DNA of 64,000 bases from positions 7,937,501 to 8,001,500 of the forward strand of contig JASJET010000121.1 of the NCBI GenBank assembly GCA_034092305.1, read 5' to 3'. Below the pieces are notes generated by a model that saw only the letters and a program-made list of their open reading frames with translations, ran no database searches and was not told the origin of the DNA. Source of the stretch: Diaprepes abbreviatus. Its lineage: Eukaryota > Arthropoda > Insecta > Coleoptera > Curculionidae. Positions 1 to 13,800 of this stretch are shown here, piece after piece (the stretch's first letter is position 1; the number at the start of each line of letters is the position of its first letter). A program made the translations under genes and the position numbers.

Positions 1-1580
1 AATAAAGTCTGAAAACCGCCAGAACCGATAAATATGTTACAGTTTTGTTATTTTATAAACAAAACTATAAATAATTTTACCAAAATACTAACAATCAAGC
101 CAATAATCATCATAAATTAAACTCCTATTTTCATCAAGTTGTCTCTTTAATACATATAAAATAAAAGCTAAAAGTTTTTGTCACTGTCACATCAAAAACC
201 GGTTTTGTAAAAAAATCAAGTGTGTCTAGAAATGTATCAAACACTCCACTTTTGCCACTTTCATCAAGGGTGTAGTTAGTTAATCTTTTTTTTTCTTGGA
301 GCTCTTGAGATTTTCAAAAAGCGTCATTAGAGAGATTCTGGGCCAAGCCGTGATTGAGAAAACTGGCATAAGCTCAGAAAGCAATATTTTGGCTGATTTC
401 TCTAATTATATAGCAATACGTTTATCCCAGTAAACAGCTAAAACCATATTTAGTATTTAAGGGCAACATTTGCCAGATTTTGGGGGATGAAAGTTAAAAC
501 TGTATTCGTTTACCCTTAAATAAAGTGTAGTGAAAGTTATCACCTCTAGGAGGTTAACACCATATTTGTGACTTTTGGTACTGGTTACACTCGTAAAGAC
601 AAAGAGGTACATGCCACAATCAGATTTTATTAAACCGGGACCTTCCTTTTCTAACAAGTGGAATTCCACGCTGGAGCCTGGCATGAAGTACTCCATTGCT
701 CCCAAAGAAGTTACAGGTTAGTGCTTGCTGAAAGGACTTAGACTCAGTGATAAAACGACACTTCAGGTATTAGAACTATATATAATAAACTGTGGTATTA
801 CCTAATTTATCGTATGCTTTCATTTTCCCCCTGTGATTGGGAACTAATAAGACTTTCTGCGTGCGATCACAGGACACTCTACATTTAATTTAAATTAAAA
901 TACCTTGTAAACCGAAGGTATACGTATACACTAGGTAATTTGAAACATTATTTCACCCAGTCCAGCACTTTTAATTTAGTTCCTAAATCAGCGTACTAGA
1001 TAATTTATTAGTGCAAAATACAACTTTACATAAAAAGTAAGGTTATTCAGTTCAGCCAATAGTGAAAATTAAGGCCTGACCTAGATCTAACTGACTTTGC
1101 GTTTGGCGCGGATGACGTAATAATTTAATATTGCTCCTTTCCTTGTTTTTTTTTGTAGTTATTATTTAGCAAATAGTCACATATTTCATTATTTTTAAGA
1201 TAATCTGTAATTCAGAATCCTTTTTTTATTGTTAAATATAGATTTTAACTGTTTTTGAAATCGGGGTGTTTTATTTTTGGATCTAGTTGTTTCCTGTTTT
1301 CGTTAACATCATCGCTTCTTCTTACCGACGGGCCTAAAACAGGTGGCGCTTTGAATTTATATAACCCCCTAATCTCCGACATGCTAGCCTAGGCACTGCC
1401 CTAAAAGAAGGAGCGATCAACACCGAAAAAAATAACCACCTGTACCGAAGCATTCAATATTTAATTTTCATTCATTTATTTTCATTTTAATTCTTTTTCT
1501 CTCCCGTGACGTAACAAATAGCATAACGGCATGCGAATTCTAGAATTAAAATTTTCGGGCTTTTTCGTAAGGGTTTTATC
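1..1580. other. AT-rich non-coding stretch
   Basis: I find no gene, RNA or transposon signature here. Open frames are short, have no family resemblance and lie in AT-rich, stop-dense sequence. It is most likely intergenic or decayed repeat DNA. Confidence 0.5.
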
Positions 1581-1711
1581 GAAAAAGTGTATACGGCAGG
1601 ATTCAAGAAGGAAGGTATTTCCCTATATTCCTCTTATTCTGTTTCCTCAATTTATCTAATAATTGTAAGTACCCTTAAAATACCTGGTAGCATTAAAGAA
1701 AGTTCCACATC

Positions 1712-1975
1712 TCAAATGGAGCTGGGTGGGACATGTCGCCCGACAAGACGATTAAAGATGGACCAGGCATATCGTATAATTGAGACATCGCTTACATACA
1801 CGCAGTGTTGGCAGACCACAGTTGCGTTGGCTTGACGATATCAGGGACATGCTGGAAAACAGATGGCATCAACTTGCACAAGATAAGGAATCATGGAATT
1901 GTACAGGGTAGGCCTATGTCCAGGAGTATACTATAAGAGGTTGCTGAAAGAAGAAGAAGAAGAAGAAGAAGACTA
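1712..1975 (+). mobile_element. RTE-type LINE, 3' fragment
   Basis: The stretch reads in broken frames like the C-terminal tail of an RTE-clade endonuclease/reverse transcriptase ORF (pieces such as KWSWVGHV, WRQLRWLDDI-like text, ESWN), followed by GTAGGCCTATGTCCAGGAG and a (GAA)n tail at about 1949-1971. The GGCCTATGT-CAG-AG block followed by a short simple tail is the usual 3' end of insect RTE elements, and the same block occurs in the RTE copy at 29.6-30.7 kb. Only the last ~260 bp are present, as expected for 5'-truncated LINE insertion. Frameshifts show it is dead. Confidence 0.75.
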
Positions 1976-4900
1976 TTATATATTCATTATCGGTTGCGGA
2001 AATAACAATCCCTTGTGAATTTCTTACATGGAGGTCATCATATTTCTAAATTCAGTAGAGTAGAAGTAACTGTTGCGAAGAAATTGGTCACCCTAAAACA
2101 AACAATTCTCGGCAAATTCGAACTATTTGCCTTAATAAATCCCCTTTCCTTCGTGAGAAAATTTCTTAGATTCATTTTCAAAGGGAAGAGTAAGCAAATT
2201 TCTGAGAAATTCCATGAAATGAATATTAACCAAGCAAAATAGCCTTTAACAGCGATCAGAAACGTGACATATAAAACCCCCTCCCACACTATTTGCCATT
2301 ACACGCAAATACATTGCAGCACTGAATTTCCTGCTACTTTCTTGAATTGGCGTGAATGTGTTGTATATAAATGCCAATTCTATTATTCTAAATAATAGGT
2401 TTAGACAATAACTATCTCTTTCTACAGTATATCTAAAATAATAAATCGTTCTTTCTTGTTCTAGGTGAAGGAATGTTGACTGAATTCAAATAGAAATATA
2501 ATTTTTCCGCGAAACGGTACCTTTTTGTGAATCGCTAACTTCCTTGTTTAGTGACATTTGACATTGACCGACTCTAAGAGAGTCTAAAATAATTATTGCA
2601 AATTTTGTATGTGTTAAAAACATTTTCGGCCATTCCTATTTGAGTATGTTAATTAAGAATTCAATAAAAAAGACCGAGATAATTAAGTGTGTTTGTAAAA
2701 CAATATATTTAACTTGAATTTTTCAGTTTTAAATTCCTCAAAATTATAATTTTTCTATTGAAAGCAATTCCTTTAGAGTTATTTTTTTGAACTTCTTAGG
2801 AAGAGCGTAGATATGTTGCAGTTTTATTATTTGTGGATAGCAAGCACGGAATGTAGGTTCTTAGAAATAAATGAGAATGCTTTTTCTATTAGTGTGATAG
2901 TATATATATTTTATTTTTTACAATTAAACTGTTAATTAAGCAAAATAGTTCTAATATGAAATATGCTCCAAAAATGAATCGAGACCAACTTTATTTTTCA
3001 AATATCTGTTTTGAAAAAGATGGTGGAATTCATATTTTTGTAAATAATATTAGTAAAATCTACATCCCGTAGACATAGAACGTACAAAGTTAAAAAAAGT
3101 ATTAGAGCATTATTTTTTGAAAATTTTATATCATGAATTCACAACCATGTATATTGTACAGTGTAAAGTAAATGACCATATAATCTTTTGGGAAGTAATA
3201 GAGTTTCATCATTTAAAAATTAGGCCTTCGGTGAAATTATTTTTCCCTTGATACTTTTGAGGGAATGACAGGTATTTATATACAGTTACTCCAAAGTGGA
3301 CAAAAAAAGTGCTAAAGCAGTCTATATTTAAAAGCTAATCTATCTACACAAGACTCTTTAAATATAAAGAAAATTTTAAAGTTTGAAATGGGATTCTTAC
3401 AGAATGTAATCATTTTTAATCTAAATATATAGATAAAGACTAGCAACTTTTAATTTTTACACTAGCTCGAACTTTTCATTTATGTAACAATTTGAAGATC
3501 TGGACTAAACCTTTCCTGAGTTGACTTTTTGGAATGGAAATCACTCACAGCTTCTCACTACTTTGACAGGGGATTTTCAAGACACAAATATTATTATTAC
3601 CTGAGCTAAAATCAAAAATTTTTAGTTTATTTTCATATAATGATAAGTAATTTATTAAATATAAATTTATTTTCAATTAAAAACATATTTAAACAAAAGG
3701 ATACTATTTTATTTTTAGGCAAAGTAAATACCTAATAATAAAATCTATATAATTTCTAGACATACTCAAAAATAGTGAAGCAGTTATATTAAAACATTAC
3801 TTCATAGCTTTTCTCAGGCAGTTTATTTGTAGGCATCATACCATAAACAACTTTTTGTTTATCTTCTTTTATAAAACTATTTACAGAAAAATGCTTGTCT
3901 GGTACAAAATAACTATATTCATGACCAATTTGTACAGCCATTGAACCTTAAGTCGCGATGACGAGAGGGCGTAGTGACGTCATTCACTTTGATTGGTGTT
4001 CGTTGTCACGCGACTTGAAAGAGATTTAATTACATTTTGATTATTAAATAAAAATTAAATTCCTTCAAAATAAAGAAAAATATTATGTTTTTTTAAGATA
4101 TCTATTATGGAAAGTACCATTTCTCGGCATAATTATATTTTTATTTAAATACAATCAACATCCCAATTCTGGAAAAGCAGTGAGCAGCTCTACTACACTC
4201 AACCCCAGTTCCATAACTGGAAAGCTTTGGGTCTTGACCGGGTCCAGAACTACTAGCTCAAGAAGTTCTGACGTATGTACCATCAATTGGCTAATCTTAT
4301 TAATGATGTTTTTCTTAGTCCAGCAACATGTCATTGTTCCTGACGAAAGGTATTACGTATCTCTTGTCAAAGGACCAACATAACACACATGACCCAGCTC
4401 ACCCCATTATTAAAGTAATATTCATATAATACAATATAACTTACTCAAACATAATTTAAGTATACAGAAAAAAACAAAATTAAGAAAATAGAGTTAACTT
4501 TCGTAACCCAACACACCTGGGCATGATAAATAGATAAAAAGTATCTGCACGAGTTGCATATGACCAATGTCACCTGAAAAGAATATTTTATTTGCTAGTC
4601 CTCAAGAAATGACAATATTCTTAGTCCGAAAACTCAATTACTTTCTTTCAATAATACATTTTTTAATTCATGCTTAAAAATTTATGTGTTTGAGAACTTT
4701 AATATGTCAGAAATCCAATTGCATGACTTGTTAATATTATATGAAAATAATCTACAGAATTCATAAGTTTTATTATGTGGCAGAGTTAGTATGTTTTTGA
4801 TTCTTATATTTAAATTATGTACAGATGTTCTGAATCTCAGATTACAGAACAAATAGGCGAGTTTTTAGCAGCTTATAATTCTATGATAGGATACCAAGCT

Positions 4901-5870
4901 ATGTAACATCCGTCTTTAATCCACATTGAGTCAATTTAGATCACTGAGGTGAAAGGAAATACGATCTATTCTTTTCAAATTACATATAAGCCTAACTAAA
5001 GAGATCTGTACCAGTTGCAATTTACGTGCATCCCTGGTAAGTAAATTTGGGTTATGTACTACATCTCCATAGTTAAAATGCGATAGAATCAATGTTTTAC
5101 ATCATAGTTAGTGATACTTCTGATTTATAGATTGGCGATTAGAATAGATTAAGTTTAAATTACAGAATGCAGTTTTAATCATAGTAACGACTTGAATGAA
5201 GTGACTGATAAAATTTAATTTATAATCTAAAAAAAACACCCAAATATTTTGCATGAGCAGAAAGGAGTCCTTCATTATTGAGAGGAACAATATCTAGATA
5301 TCTGGAATCAACAGTTGCTCTATTAAATAACGCCATTTGTGACTCTGAAGAGATTAGCTTTAGACAATATTTGTTTGAAATAAAGTACACGATAAATTAG
5401 GATCCTTTGGTTGAAACAAGAAATATATTTGGCTAGCCATAGGGGAAAAATTGGACATACAGTGCTGAGGTATTTTATGAGGTTTGGGAATTTATAGTAA
5501 GTAAATAGAAGCGGTCCCATTATAAAGCCCTGAAGGACTGTATATGAATCTCGTTCAAAGTCTGAAATTTCTTCAGCTGACCACTAGAGATCTAGTTAAC
5601 AGATAGTCACTCATAAATTTGTATGTGCTCCACGTGAAGGCTAAAAAGTCAACAAAGAACTGTACTTGCTTAAATTAAATGGTTTGAATTTTTAAGAAGC
5701 ATTAAGATCGTCAATTCGTGTTAGGATATTTTCAGTAACTTCAGTTAATTCTGCTACACAACTATGATATTTACGAAATCTTGAATGTTGGGCGGAAAAA
5801 ATGTTGTTTTCATCAATAAATTTTCTTATCTGACCTTTAGTTATGTTTTATTTTGCTTTAGACACACTTT
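1976..5870. other. AT-rich non-coding stretch
   Basis: No recognisable coding region, RNA gene or transposon in 3.9 kb. The only structure I noticed is the small GC-rich hairpin at 3948-4018. Open frames are short and unlike any family I know. Confidence 0.45.
3948..4018. repeat. Short GC-rich hairpin
   Basis: AAGTCGCG-a-TGAC on the left is mirrored by TGTCACGCGACTT on the right, about 70 bp apart at the outer edges. A TGACGTCA octamer lies in the loop region. The GC content stands out from the AT-rich surroundings. It could be a very short MITE remnant; no target duplication was identified. Confidence 0.4.
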
Positions 5871-5874
5871 AAAA

Positions 5875-6065
5875 AGGAATTGCATTAAATTTAATGCAAA
5901 TGTGCTAGAAGCAAACATTTAGTAGATGCATTTAATGTAATGCATTAAATTTAATACAATTAATGTAACACATTCAATTTAATAATTTACACTAATCTAA
6001 ATTAATTTATTCCATTAAAAATTAAATGTTGGATCATTATATTAAATTTAAAGTTGATCATTACT
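5875..6065. repeat. Low-complexity ATTAAATTTAAT repeats
   Basis: Degenerate repeats of a self-complementary word (GCATTAAATTTAATGC and shorter variants) recur at least four times in under 200 bp. The unit is palindromic, so the stretch can form small AT hairpins. Confidence 0.5.
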
Positions 6066-6929
6066 TTTTAAGGTGACTATGTACATTAAATATACAGCCA
6101 GTGTTTATTAAATTTGAGATATGTTATTACATATTTTATGCACCAATTAATTATGAAACCAAAAAATTCTGAAACTACCAGGAAAAGGTGAATATTTTTC
6201 CTATAGGTAGAGTCCGCCATCTAGATCGGTTTCGAAGTTATTGGTTCCCGTCAGTACGGGGCAAACATGTAGATTAGGGTGTACCGAAATTTTTTTTTCC
6301 TAAACGAAAAATCTCTCAAAATGTGCTTAATTGATTGAAAATTACCTAAATAATTTTAAAAATAAAATAGCATTACAACTTTAAGGTTCTACAGATCTTC
6401 ATAGTTTTGAAAAATATCAATAAATTTCGCTGTCTTTAATTTCGACCTCTGAACTAAATATAAAAAATATTTACCTTTTGTTTCATTTAGGTGTAATACA
6501 TATACGACGTTTTGATATGCATGCAACAACACGTTACCAGCGACTTAAGATTTGCTAGGTTTTAACATGCAAATTCCTTCAAGTTTGAACTTGTTTTGAT
6601 GACTTTCTTGACTTGACTCGCGAGTGTTTTCTTCATAGATAAAGTTGTCTTATGCTATAAAAGTACACTTGCGATTGTTACAGTATTAAAACCAGATTTT
6701 GTGATTTTTAAATAATCAGTTCGAGGCGTAGTGAGACTACTTCTGCTATATTGGGACCATACAAAAAACTTGACAATCGGCAGCTACCAACTATAAGGGA
6801 CGTCATTAAATTTATTTTGTTTGTCAAAACGATCTGAAATTGAAGTATAATGGAAAACATCTATCCAATTCAGATATTTATGCGATTGTTTCTGACGATA
6901 TCAAGAATATTTGGACCAAAGCTTCCATT

Positions 6930-8545
6930 CCAATCGTAATTAAGGAACGAGTTATTCAATTACTGAAATTCTATTTCGAAAAGTAGTTCAATTTGAAAAC
7001 AAACTGAAGTGTTTTTTAGAGTCAGCTGAGAAACTTTTCGACGTTGCTGCTTGTAAATGCACTTCATTTGAATCTTGTTCGTGTTTAAAACCTAAGAAAG
7101 TTCCCGTCACTGAGAGAAGTTTTTGGTTGTATCAAAAAAATAGCAGAAAAGTGGTTATAACCGATTCTGTCTCAGCAAATTATGATGAAGTTTCGATACC
7201 TGAATCTTCCTCAGAAACGTATCCGACAAGAGAGGCATCCCCGATAAACGTACCTTCGTCACACACACCATCGACTTCTACGGCGAGTCGGAATTCTTTA
7301 CCGTTGCTAAGGTTTATGATATATACGGTTTATCGACGCGATCTGCTGCTGCTGTTGCTTCTGCCTTTTTGGCTAACGTCGGCTTTGTTTCTATCAAAGA
7401 TTTAACTCTGGTTGTCGATAAAAACAAAATCCATAGAGCTGTGTCTAAAGCCCGGACAGAAGCTTTAAAAGACATTAGAAGTATTGTTATAAAGAGCATT
7501 TACTTTGACGGGCGAAAAGACAAGGCTTTGATAAATGAGAAAATATGGAATTATTACCATCGTAAAGAGTTTTGAAAGAACACATATCAATTTTAGCAGA
7601 ACCCGGAACAATTTATTTGAAACCCACAACGCCAAGTTTTGGCACTGCAAAAGGAATTCTTACTTCGATCACAACTTTATTAGAGGGTCAAGGTTGGAAC
7701 TTAGAAAACGTGATTTGTGTTGGATGTGATGGAACTGCAACTAACACTGGTTGAAAGGGTGGTTTGATTCAGTATTTAGAGTAGTACTTGGATAGACCAT
7801 TACAGTGGTGTGTCTGTATGCTTCATGCCAATGAGTTACCACTTCGTCATTTATCCTTGACCCTAGATGGTTGCACTTCAGGTCCACCAACTACGATGTC
7901 TGGTTTCTATACTCGTAACCTGGCAAATCTTCAACCTAGAAAAATCTCGCACTCGGGATGGCTGACTTCTGCCAATGGTAACTCATACTTAACGTAAGTA
8001 CTCATTAACCATCAGGAAATTTGCAATTGCTTGTCAACTATGTGGTTAAATTATACGCTCCTATTTGGTTCCTAATCAAGCAAAAGACTAATTATGTACT
8101 CTCGATTTTTACCCGAAAATTTGAGATCTGTTGTAGATGGTTATCGAAAGAAATGCTTTTTGGCGCACCTCGAAAACCTACCTGTCAGTATATTGTTTGA
8201 TGGAAGAGACCACATTCGGTAGCTGACATTGAGAAGAATAATAAAAGCTAGAGAAACTGAAAGTACCAGTAAACGTAGGACATTTAAGCCACCAAAAATT
8301 AACTTCTCTGCCAGAGATTACACCGAAATAATTATGTGGCACGCCGGTTCTTCGACATATATGGCAAAAGAGAAGAGCTTGGAAATCATTGACTTTGCTT
8401 ATCATACATAGTCTGTGGAAAGATGTGTTAAACTGGTAACAGAGGCCTCACAAACTGTAACTGAGGCTACTTCCAGAGATGGCTTTATTCGGACCAGGTT
8501 GCAATCTCGAGCAGAAATGCCAAATATTTGGGCACAAAAATAAGT
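6930..8545 (+). pseudogene. Transposon-derived gene remnant (large arthropod TE family)
   Basis: Pieces in different plus-strand frames line up in order as one decayed protein. First comes a Ser/Thr-rich linker, then a segment with SIYFDGRKDKALI, then EPGTIYLKP and ICVGCDGTATNTG, then RPLQWCVCMLHANELPLRHL with DGCTSGPP, and last a C-terminal piece with SVERCVKLVTEAS and DGFIRTRL. This order is what I recognise from a multicopy arthropod and cnidarian transposon-derived protein; VERCVK near the end recalls hAT-type dimerisation tails. Frameshifts and stops (for example after CDGTATNTG at about 7753) make it a pseudogene. I cannot name the superfamily with certainty. Confidence 0.6.
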
Positions 8546-8930
8546 ATAAAATCTAAGTTTTTGTTATTGATTATAAGCCTTATTTTGTTTATTTTGTTTT
8601 CTTGTACTTTGTTTCATTAATTTCAATAATAAAATACCTTATAAACTTGACATCGGTATTATTTTAGACATCCAGTTTAAGTCTGTAAAAACGTAAAATT
8701 TACAAAACTTTAAAGTGCGGTAGAGCTCTCAAGATGGCACACAATTCTAGATTCTTTACATTTTTCGAAATCTGTGTAAAATTACACAAATTTTGATACC
8801 CCTTGCGATAGTGTGGCTTGAAAAAAAATTTCTCATACATGGACAGGACATCCTAATGTACATCATAAGAAAATTGAATCCTTTAAGCAACTTGTATTAC
8901 ACTAAACAGAAAGTATATTGAATAATCATG

Positions 8931-8933
<3 letters not shown>
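8546..8933. other. AT-rich stretch between TE remnant and (TA)n
   Basis: No gene seen. A polyadenylation-like AATAAAATACC lies at about 8625, just after the TE-derived remnant and possibly belonging to it. Confidence 0.4.

Positions 8934-9004
<71 letters not shown>
8934..9004. repeat. (TA)n microsatellite
   Basis: Uninterrupted alternating TA for about 70 bp. It forms the left edge of the ~455 bp repeat cluster. A matching tract closes the cluster at 10,368-10,441. Confidence 0.95.
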
Positions 9005-9008
<4 letters not shown>

Positions 9009-10365
9009 CATGCGGCTTTCACGGATTCCTCCGTGTGAGATGCAATAGCAGTGGTTATATCCACATTATGCTGTTGTAGTGCTGAAATCACATTCAGCAA
9101 ACGTACAACTATATGCAACTCCGTGTGTGAATGAAGTAAAATGCGAACAGTGAATGCAAACTTCGCTCCATCATATCTTTTCCATGTTTGAGGTTACACA
9201 GTTTGAACAAATTGCTAAAAAACACAATTCATCCTGTTCCATCACCACCGAGATGGTGGTCTACCTGTGCCACCACACCGAGAAGAAAGTTAAAAGAAAA
9301 ACCTACCCCTCCGCTACAGTGATACGACAGAGGTACACGTTTCATCTTTCACTAGACTCATCAGGCTACCGACATGCACCTGTCTGTGCAAAAGACAGAT
9401 CGGAAGGAAGTATGCCTCACTGAGCACGGCTTCGCCGACCTCCCGCCGTATGGCGTATATATGTTTATGCGGCTTTCACGGATTCCTCCGTGTGAGATGC
9501 AATAGCAGTGGTTATATCCACATTATGCTGTTATAGTGCTGAAATCACATTCAGCAAACGTACAACTATATGTAACTCCGTGTGTGAATGAAGTAAAATG
9601 CGAACAGTGAATGCAAACTTCGCTCCATCATATCCTTTCTATGTTAGAGTTTACACAGTTTGAATAAATTGCTAAAAAAACACAATTTATTCTGTTCCAC
9701 CACCACCGAGATGGTGGCCTACCTGTACCACCACACCGAGAAGAAAGTTAAAAAAAATCTTACTTCCTCTGATACGGCTGAGGTACATGTTTCGTCTTTC
9801 ACTAGACTTATCAGGGTACCGACATGCACCTGTCTGCGCAAAAGCCAGATCTGAAGGAAGCAGGCCTAACTGAACACGGCTTCGCCGACCTCTCGCCGGA
9901 TGGCGTGTATATGTTTATGCGGCTTTCGCAGATTCCTCCGTGTGAGATGCAATAGCGGTGGTTATATCCACGTTATGCTGTTGTAGTGCTTCTCGGTGTG
10001 GTGGTACAGGTAAGCCACCATCTCGGTGGTGGTGGAACAGGATAAATTGTGTTTTTTAGCAATTTATTCAAACTGTGTAACCTCTAATGGAGCGAAGTTT
10101 GCAGTTTGCAGCCGCATAAACATATATACGTCATCCAGCGGGAGGTCGGAGAAGCCGCGTTCAGTGAGGCTTGCTTCCTTCCGATCTGTGGTTTGCACAG
10201 ACAGGTGCATGTCGGTTCCCTGATGAGTCTAGTGAAAGACGAATCATTTACCTCTGCCGTATCACTGTAGCGTAGGGGTAAGTTTTTTTTTAACTTTCTT
10301 CTCGGTGTGGTGGTACAGGTAGGCCACCATCTCGGTGGTGGTGGAACAGGATGAATTGTGTTTTT

Positions 10366-10367
<2 letters not shown>
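9004..10367. repeat. Tandem ~455 bp repeats with an inverted copy
   Basis: ATGTTCATGCGGCTTTCACG-type unit starts occur at 9004, 9461 and 9911, giving periods of 457 and 450 bp. The third unit stops at about 9990, and from there to 10,367 the same sequence runs in reverse complement: CACCGAGATGGTGG in the direct units becomes CCACCATCTCGGTG. Small open frames rich in TEMVxYL-HHTEKK appear in each unit, but they differ in phase and are probably accidental. The cluster is enclosed by two (TA)n tracts. It is either a satellite-type array or the core of a foldback element. Confidence 0.8.

Positions 10368-10441
<74 letters not shown>
10368..10441. repeat. (TA)n microsatellite
   Basis: About 74 bp of alternating TA closing the 9.0-10.4 kb tandem/inverted repeat cluster; mirrors the tract at 8934-9004. 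Confidence 0.95.
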
Positions 10442-10447
<6 letters not shown>

Positions 10448-10800
10448 GAGTTAATTTTAATGTACAGAAAGTTGAAATATCTTTTTAGTTACTTTATTGA
10501 AATTCAAGATACCATTTAATCAATTTTAATGTACAACGACCTGATATTTGAATGAATTACTTTAAATTCAAAGTAAATGTAAATTATTCACAATTTTTGG
10601 TACAAAAAAATCATTGAATTTAACATAGAATGGATAATAAATTTGAATTAAATTTAAGGTAATTTCTAATAGTACAGAACGCATAAATAATAAATGGTCT
10701 AGGATCATTTAGTTCAGTAGGGCAAGCAGTTTTGTATTAGCTACAATCTTAAAAAATTATAATTAGAAACAACTACAGGGAAAGAAAATTTAATTTCAAA

Positions 10801-10806
10801 TTTATT
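10801..10806 (-). terminator. Polyadenylation signal of the ankyrin gene
   Basis: AATAAA on the minus strand about 53 bp past the TAA stop of the ankyrin ORF, at a sensible distance for 3'-end formation. Confidence 0.5.
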
Positions 10807-10858
10807 TAGTATTTAAGTAGTTCTAAAACAATCATTTTTATAGGCAAAATATCAAAAA

Positions 10859-13800
10859 TTAAGATTCCATGAATTGTACTAATAGTTTAATACACTTGAT
10901 GTGTCGCTTTAAACATGCTAAACCAAAAGCATCTTGTCCATTCTTGTCGCAAATTTTGACGTCAGCACCGTTTTTCAATAAAATATCCACAATATCCTCA
11001 AAGTCACTATCTACAGCCATCATTAAGGCTGTTTGACCATTATTAGCTGTCATATTAACATCAGCCTTAGAATTAATTAACAAGTTTACAAGATCTCTAT
11101 GTTGATTTTTTAAGAGCTTCAACCAATTACTATTTTCCATTGCAAGCATTAACGGTGTGTGACCGATATTGTCTTTAATATTAACATAAGCGCCGGAACT
11201 AAGTAACAAAGGAACAATATCAGGACAGTTATTTATCAGAGCTAACATTAGTGGTGTCCGTCCGCAGTCATCTCTAATATTACAGTCTGCACCCGATTCC
11301 AGCAATAGGTTTATATACTTCTGAAAATTTCTTACCTTGTATCTTTTTTCAATTAAAATCTTTAAAACAGTTTTTTGCTCCTCATCAACTATATTCATAT
11401 TCACCCCTGAATTAAGTAGTAGAATGAGACATTTGTCAAATTTCTCATAAGCAGAATAAGTAGAACCAAGCGACAAAAATAGGTGGTGCAAGGCATTTCG
11501 ACCATTCTTATCTAGTTTATTGGGATTTGAACCAAAACTTATTAATGCCTCAATATTTTGTGGATTTGCATGTTTTGCAGCTAAGATCAGCGCGGTTTCT
11601 CCATTATTATTTGCTATGTCGAAGCTTATGATATTGACTACAAATTCGTTTATTCCTTCGAAATAATACTTTTCCGCCGCATAGTGAATCAAGCCCATAC
11701 CTTTATTATCTTGTATATTTATATCAATTTTACGTTTTACATAATAATGCACGAACTGCTTAAAATATTTGAATAAATCATAATTTTGGAGACCTTCCAA
11801 AAAGCTCAATTCATATTCTTCCTTTTTAAATCCACGGTCCAAGGAATCGGCACACTTAAAATGCATATTTGCTATAGCTTGCTTCCAAGCATTATATGTA
11901 TTTTTTTCTAAATTTTTGTTTCCATAACTTATCAAATAGTCAACAACTTCAGTTAGGCCCTCTTTTGCAGCTGACATCAATGGTGTATAACCAAATTTGT
12001 CTTCTAAGTAAACGTTTATTCCTTTATTAATTAATATTTTTGCACAGGCTAAATTATGAACAAAATGTAAAGCATTTTTTCCGTCTTCATTTAGATAGTT
12101 TACATTTGCTCCAGATTTTAATAAGAGTTCCAGAATATTTTGATGACCTCGACTTGCTGCCTCCATGAGAAGGGTTTTATCTTGTGAAAAATATTCAAAG
12201 TTAATATTGTCAATAGTTTTAATTAATTTTTGGGTTATTGTCATTAAACCACATGATACTGCGAAATATACTGCATCTAGATCATCGCAACAAACATTTT
12301 CGTAATTATTTTTACTGCTAGTAAGCACAAATTCTATAATTTCAAATGATGTAAAGATTAAAGGATAAGAAATTTTTAGTTTAATTTTAGCTTTAATTAA
12401 ATGTTTTATTAAAGTTAAATCGTTTTGTTCAAAAGTATAATAAAGTGCGTCTTTGCCTTTGTAATCGGATATGTGAACATCAGCACCAGAATAAATTAAA
12501 TAATGTGCTATTTTAATGGACGCATTATATATAGACTTTAGAAGAGGTGTCCTTCCATTTTCATATAAATCTTTTGTGTTCATATTAATTTTAGCTCTAA
12601 TTAATCCTTTTACAACTGATAGGTGTCCAGATTCAACTGCATAGTGTAAAGCATTTCTGTTGCCTTTACTACAAAGGTTAATATTAGCACCAGATGTTAT
12701 TAAATAATTTACAACTGTTTTAGTACGCTTGGTATTGGATGAAGAGCATAAAGCCTCCATTAATGCAGTTTTTCCAAAGTCATCTTGAATATTTATGTTT
12801 ATTTTATTCTTAACTAATTCTTTAACTACAGATAAATTGTTATTAACAGCATAGTGTAAGGCACATCGGCCACCACTATCACGTGCATTAATATCAGCTC
12901 CCGAGGACAAAAGCACTTTAATAACGTCAGATGTATACCACTGTGCGGCATGCAATAAAGCAGTTTGCTTCCTAAAACCTGAAATTTTTAAATCTGCCTC
13001 TAATCCAGAAGATACACATGACCTGAAGTCATATATATGCCACTGTGTGGCATGAATTAAAGCAGTTTCCTTCCCAATAGCTGAAATTTTTAAATCTACC
13101 TCTAATCCAGATGCTACAAATGACTTGATGATTTTTGCAATAAATCCGTCTCTTGCAGTATATTCACCCCACAAAAGATAATTTACCGCATTTCCTCGCA
13201 GTCCACAGAAATCGATATTGCTTTTTAAACGAAGTAAATAATCTATAATATTCTTTCGGCCACCTTCTGCAGCTAGTAGTAAAGGTGTTAGTGAAACATC
13301 GTCTAATTGAATTGTTGTGTTAATACCACCTAATCTTTTGAAACATTTAATATAACCATTAAAAGCCGAAAGAAGTATAGCTTTCCTATAGTTCTCATTG
13401 TCAATGTTATTCATTGTTCCGTGTTTTAATAAAAATTCAATAATGTGGTCAAAACCTCTTTCAGCTGCAATCATTAACGGCGTTCTCTGTAAATTTTGTA
13501 GTATATTGTATTCAATATTTGCCATAACATCTAACTCTATATCTGCTCCTACAAGTTTTTTAACAAAATTTAAATTTCCATTAAATACAGCATAGTGTAG
13601 GGCATTATGATTCCACCTATCTCGTAAGTTCACGTCAGCCTTAGATTCTAATAGAAAATCAAAAGTTTCTTCGTGTCCACAAAACGTAGCTATCAGCAGA
13701 GGCGTTAATTTTGAGAGATCTTGAACATTAACATTACATTTGCAAGATACAAGCTTCTTTATACATTTGATATGGCTATTCATAGTAGCCAAGTGTAAAG

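Noticed and set aside
9154..9423. ORF with HHIFSMFEVTQFEQIAKKHN and relatives at 9,660
   Set aside because: Frames within the ~455 bp tandem repeats that differ in phase between units; no coding constraint.
8930..10441. CRISPR-like array
   Set aside because: Repeats are ~455 bp, partly inverted and without spacers; the window is eukaryotic.
13398..13595. Plus-strand ORFs over the ankyrin gene (also 13,902-14,147)
   Set aside because: Antisense shadows of a strong minus-strand coding frame.
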